NCBI GenBank assembly: GCA_019694435.1
Contig: JAIBBZ010000012.1
Span: forward strand, 62,001-126,000
DNA length: 64,000 nt
Source: Pirellulales bacterium
GTDB taxonomy: Bacteria; Planctomycetota; Planctomycetia; Pirellulales; JAEUIK01
Reading direction: 5' to 3'
The translations under genes were made by a program, and so were the position numbers. Under the pieces are notes generated by a model that saw only the letters and a program-made list of their open reading frames with translations, did no database searches and had not been told where the DNA came from. The first letter of the stretch is position 1, and every line of letters begins with the position of its first letter. Positions 63,043-64,000 of the stretch are shown here, piece by piece.

Positions 63043-64000
63043 CTAGCGCGGCTTGACGGTCGCGTCGTCCGCGGCCAACTCGCGCTGCCAGGCTTCGAGC
63101 AGCGCCAGGGCCGCCAGCGGGGTCAACTGATTGACGTCGGTCTCGCGCAGCCGGTCGAGCACGGGATGGTCGCTCGGGCCAAACAGCGTCAATTGCAACT
63201 GCCGGGGACCCGCACGATGGTCGCCGCCGCCCCCGCGGGCGTGTTCTTCTTCCAGTTGCGCGAGCACCTGCTTGGCCCGATCGAGCACCGTGCGCGGGAC
63301 ACCGGCCAGCCGTGCGACATGGATACCGTAACTCTTGTCCGCAGCGCCGTCGACGATCTTGTGCAGGAACACCACTTGATCGTCCCATTCCTTGACCGCG
63401 ACGTTCAGGTTGGCGATGCCGCGGCGCGATTGGGCCAGCTCGGTCAGCTCGTGGTAGTGCGTCGCGAAGAGCGTGCGGCAGCCGACCCGGTCGTGCAAAT
63501 GTTCGGTCACGGCCCAGGCCAGCGACAACCCGTCGTAGGTGCTCGTCCCCCGGCCGATCTCGTCGAGAATTACCAGGCTGTGGGCCGTCGCCCCGTTGAG
63601 GATTCGAGCCGTCTCGGTCATCTCGACCATGAAGGTGCTTTGGCCGCGCGCCAATTCGTCACTCGCCCCCACGCGGGCAAAAATGCGGTCGATCAGACCG
63701 ATGCGTGCTGCCCGAGCCGGCACGAAACTGCCCAGGTGGGCCATCAGCGAGATCAGCGCGACCTGGCGGATGTAGGTACTCTTACCGGCCATGTTCGGCC
63801 CGGTGATCAGCAGCAGCACGGCTGCATCGGGGGCCGCTTCGGTGTCGTTCGGGACGAAGGTGCCCGACGGCAAGACCGCATCGAGCACCGGATGCCGCCC
63901 GTCGTGGATCGCGAGCACCGGTTCGGCAACGATCTCGGGGCGGCAGTAATTGCGATGCCGCGCCAGATCGGCCAGACCGGCGAGCGTGTCGATTTCGGCC
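63043..64000 (-). CDS. mutS: DNA mismatch repair protein MutS, C-terminal part (N-terminus outside window)
   Basis: The frame is open through the right edge, with no start in the window; the last codons before the edge ([24 protein letters not shown]) are MutS core/clamp sequence, so the gene continues. The ATPase domain has Walker [15 protein letters not shown], Walker [13 protein letters not shown], the signature region [16 protein letters not shown], and ATHYHELT. The helix-turn-helix dimer part ([15 protein letters not shown]) and a tail of about 80 residues follow. MutS recognises mispairs and recruits MutL. About 319 residues are visible. Confidence 0.97.
   Translation of the reverse strand, partial: AEIDTLAGLADLARHRNYCRPEIVAEPVLAIHDGRHPVLDAVLPSGTFVPNDTEAAPDAAVLLLITGPNMAGKSTYIRQVALISLMAHLGSFVPARAARIGLIDRIFARVGASDELARGQSTFMVEMTETARILNGATAHSLVILDEIGRGTSTYDGLSLAWAVTEHLHDRVGCRTLFATHYHELTELAQSRRGIANLNVAVKEWDDQVVFLHKIVDGAADKSYGIHVARLAGVPRTVLDRAKQVLAQLEEEHARGGGGDHRAGPRQLQLTLFGPSDHPVLDRLRETDVNQLTPLAALALLEAWQRELAADDATVKPR

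Overview
This is a GC-rich bacterial chromosome segment that looks like a member of the Planctomycetota, most likely a Pirellulales-type lineage; this is inferred from gene content, since no rRNA or other taxonomic marker is present. The pointers are a DUF1559 protein with a type IV prepilin-like N-terminus, a surface protein with the LExRxLL N-terminal motif plus RTX repeats, a PVC-type sugar dehydrogenase fused to HEAT repeats and cytochrome c, two PEP-CTERM proteins, a ThuA-like protein, and many short-overlap operons mixed with convergent genes. No rRNA, tRNA or CRISPR array was seen, and the only mobile element is a decayed IS1380-type transposase fragment.

Layout. 1-752: start of an exported RTX/PKD-like surface protein running off the left edge (minus). 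1038-5051: minus-strand molybdenum hydroxylase operon (FAD, 2Fe-2S and Mo subunits) ending in a MoaD/ThiS-like carrier. 5275-11349: plus-strand cluster of an AidB-like acyl-CoA dehydrogenase, an acyl/AMP ligase, an APP1-type lipid phosphatase and a Tat-exported unknown. 11396-16993 (minus): a TPR lipoprotein, then an operon of iron alcohol dehydrogenase, aldehyde dehydrogenase and a glutamine-synthetase-like ligase whose genes overlap by 4 nt behind a good promoter. 17215-20250: PVC-type dehydrogenase/cytochrome c. 20262-24324 (minus): sucC, sucD and a GT-C/TPR membrane protein. 24504-24983: a divergent PerR-like regulator.

25111-28324: ThuA-like protein and a membrane protein whose TPR half lies behind an in-frame amber stop. 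28377-33805 (minus): carboxylesterase, PEP-CTERM protein, PolX. 33986-36052: second GT-C/TPR protein. 36092-38298 (minus): LssY_C-type protein and a TGS-domain GTPase. 38534-43276: PEP-CTERM protein, low-complexity Cys/Tyr/Pro protein, and a three-gene minus cassette (P-loop ATPase, small beta-rich protein, DUF3592-like membrane protein). 43335-43781: IS1380 remnant. 44069-47529: DUF4838 protein and PQQ-like beta-propeller. 47675-47947: stand-alone RNA polymerase alpha-CTD-like protein. 48257-58865: uvrD/pcrA, OYE-family oxidoreductase, mfd, PpiC foldase, aldehyde dehydrogenase. 58962-61250: FdhF/YdeP-like molybdoenzyme. 61263-64000 (minus): DUF1559 pseudopilin, DUF4242 protein and the C-terminal half of mutS, cut by the window edge.

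Functionally the window mixes DNA repair (UvrD, Mfd, PolX, MutS), central metabolism (SucCD), molybdenum enzymes, aldehyde/alcohol oxidation and a large exported fraction. The most distinctive points are the PerR-like regulator that keeps the regulatory metal ligands at exact PerR spacing but lacks all structural-zinc cysteines and appears leaderless; the stand-alone alpha-CTD; the amber-split membrane/TPR protein; and the three-gene DUF3592/ATPase cassette. I did not find a clear-cut, wholly new defence or mobile system.
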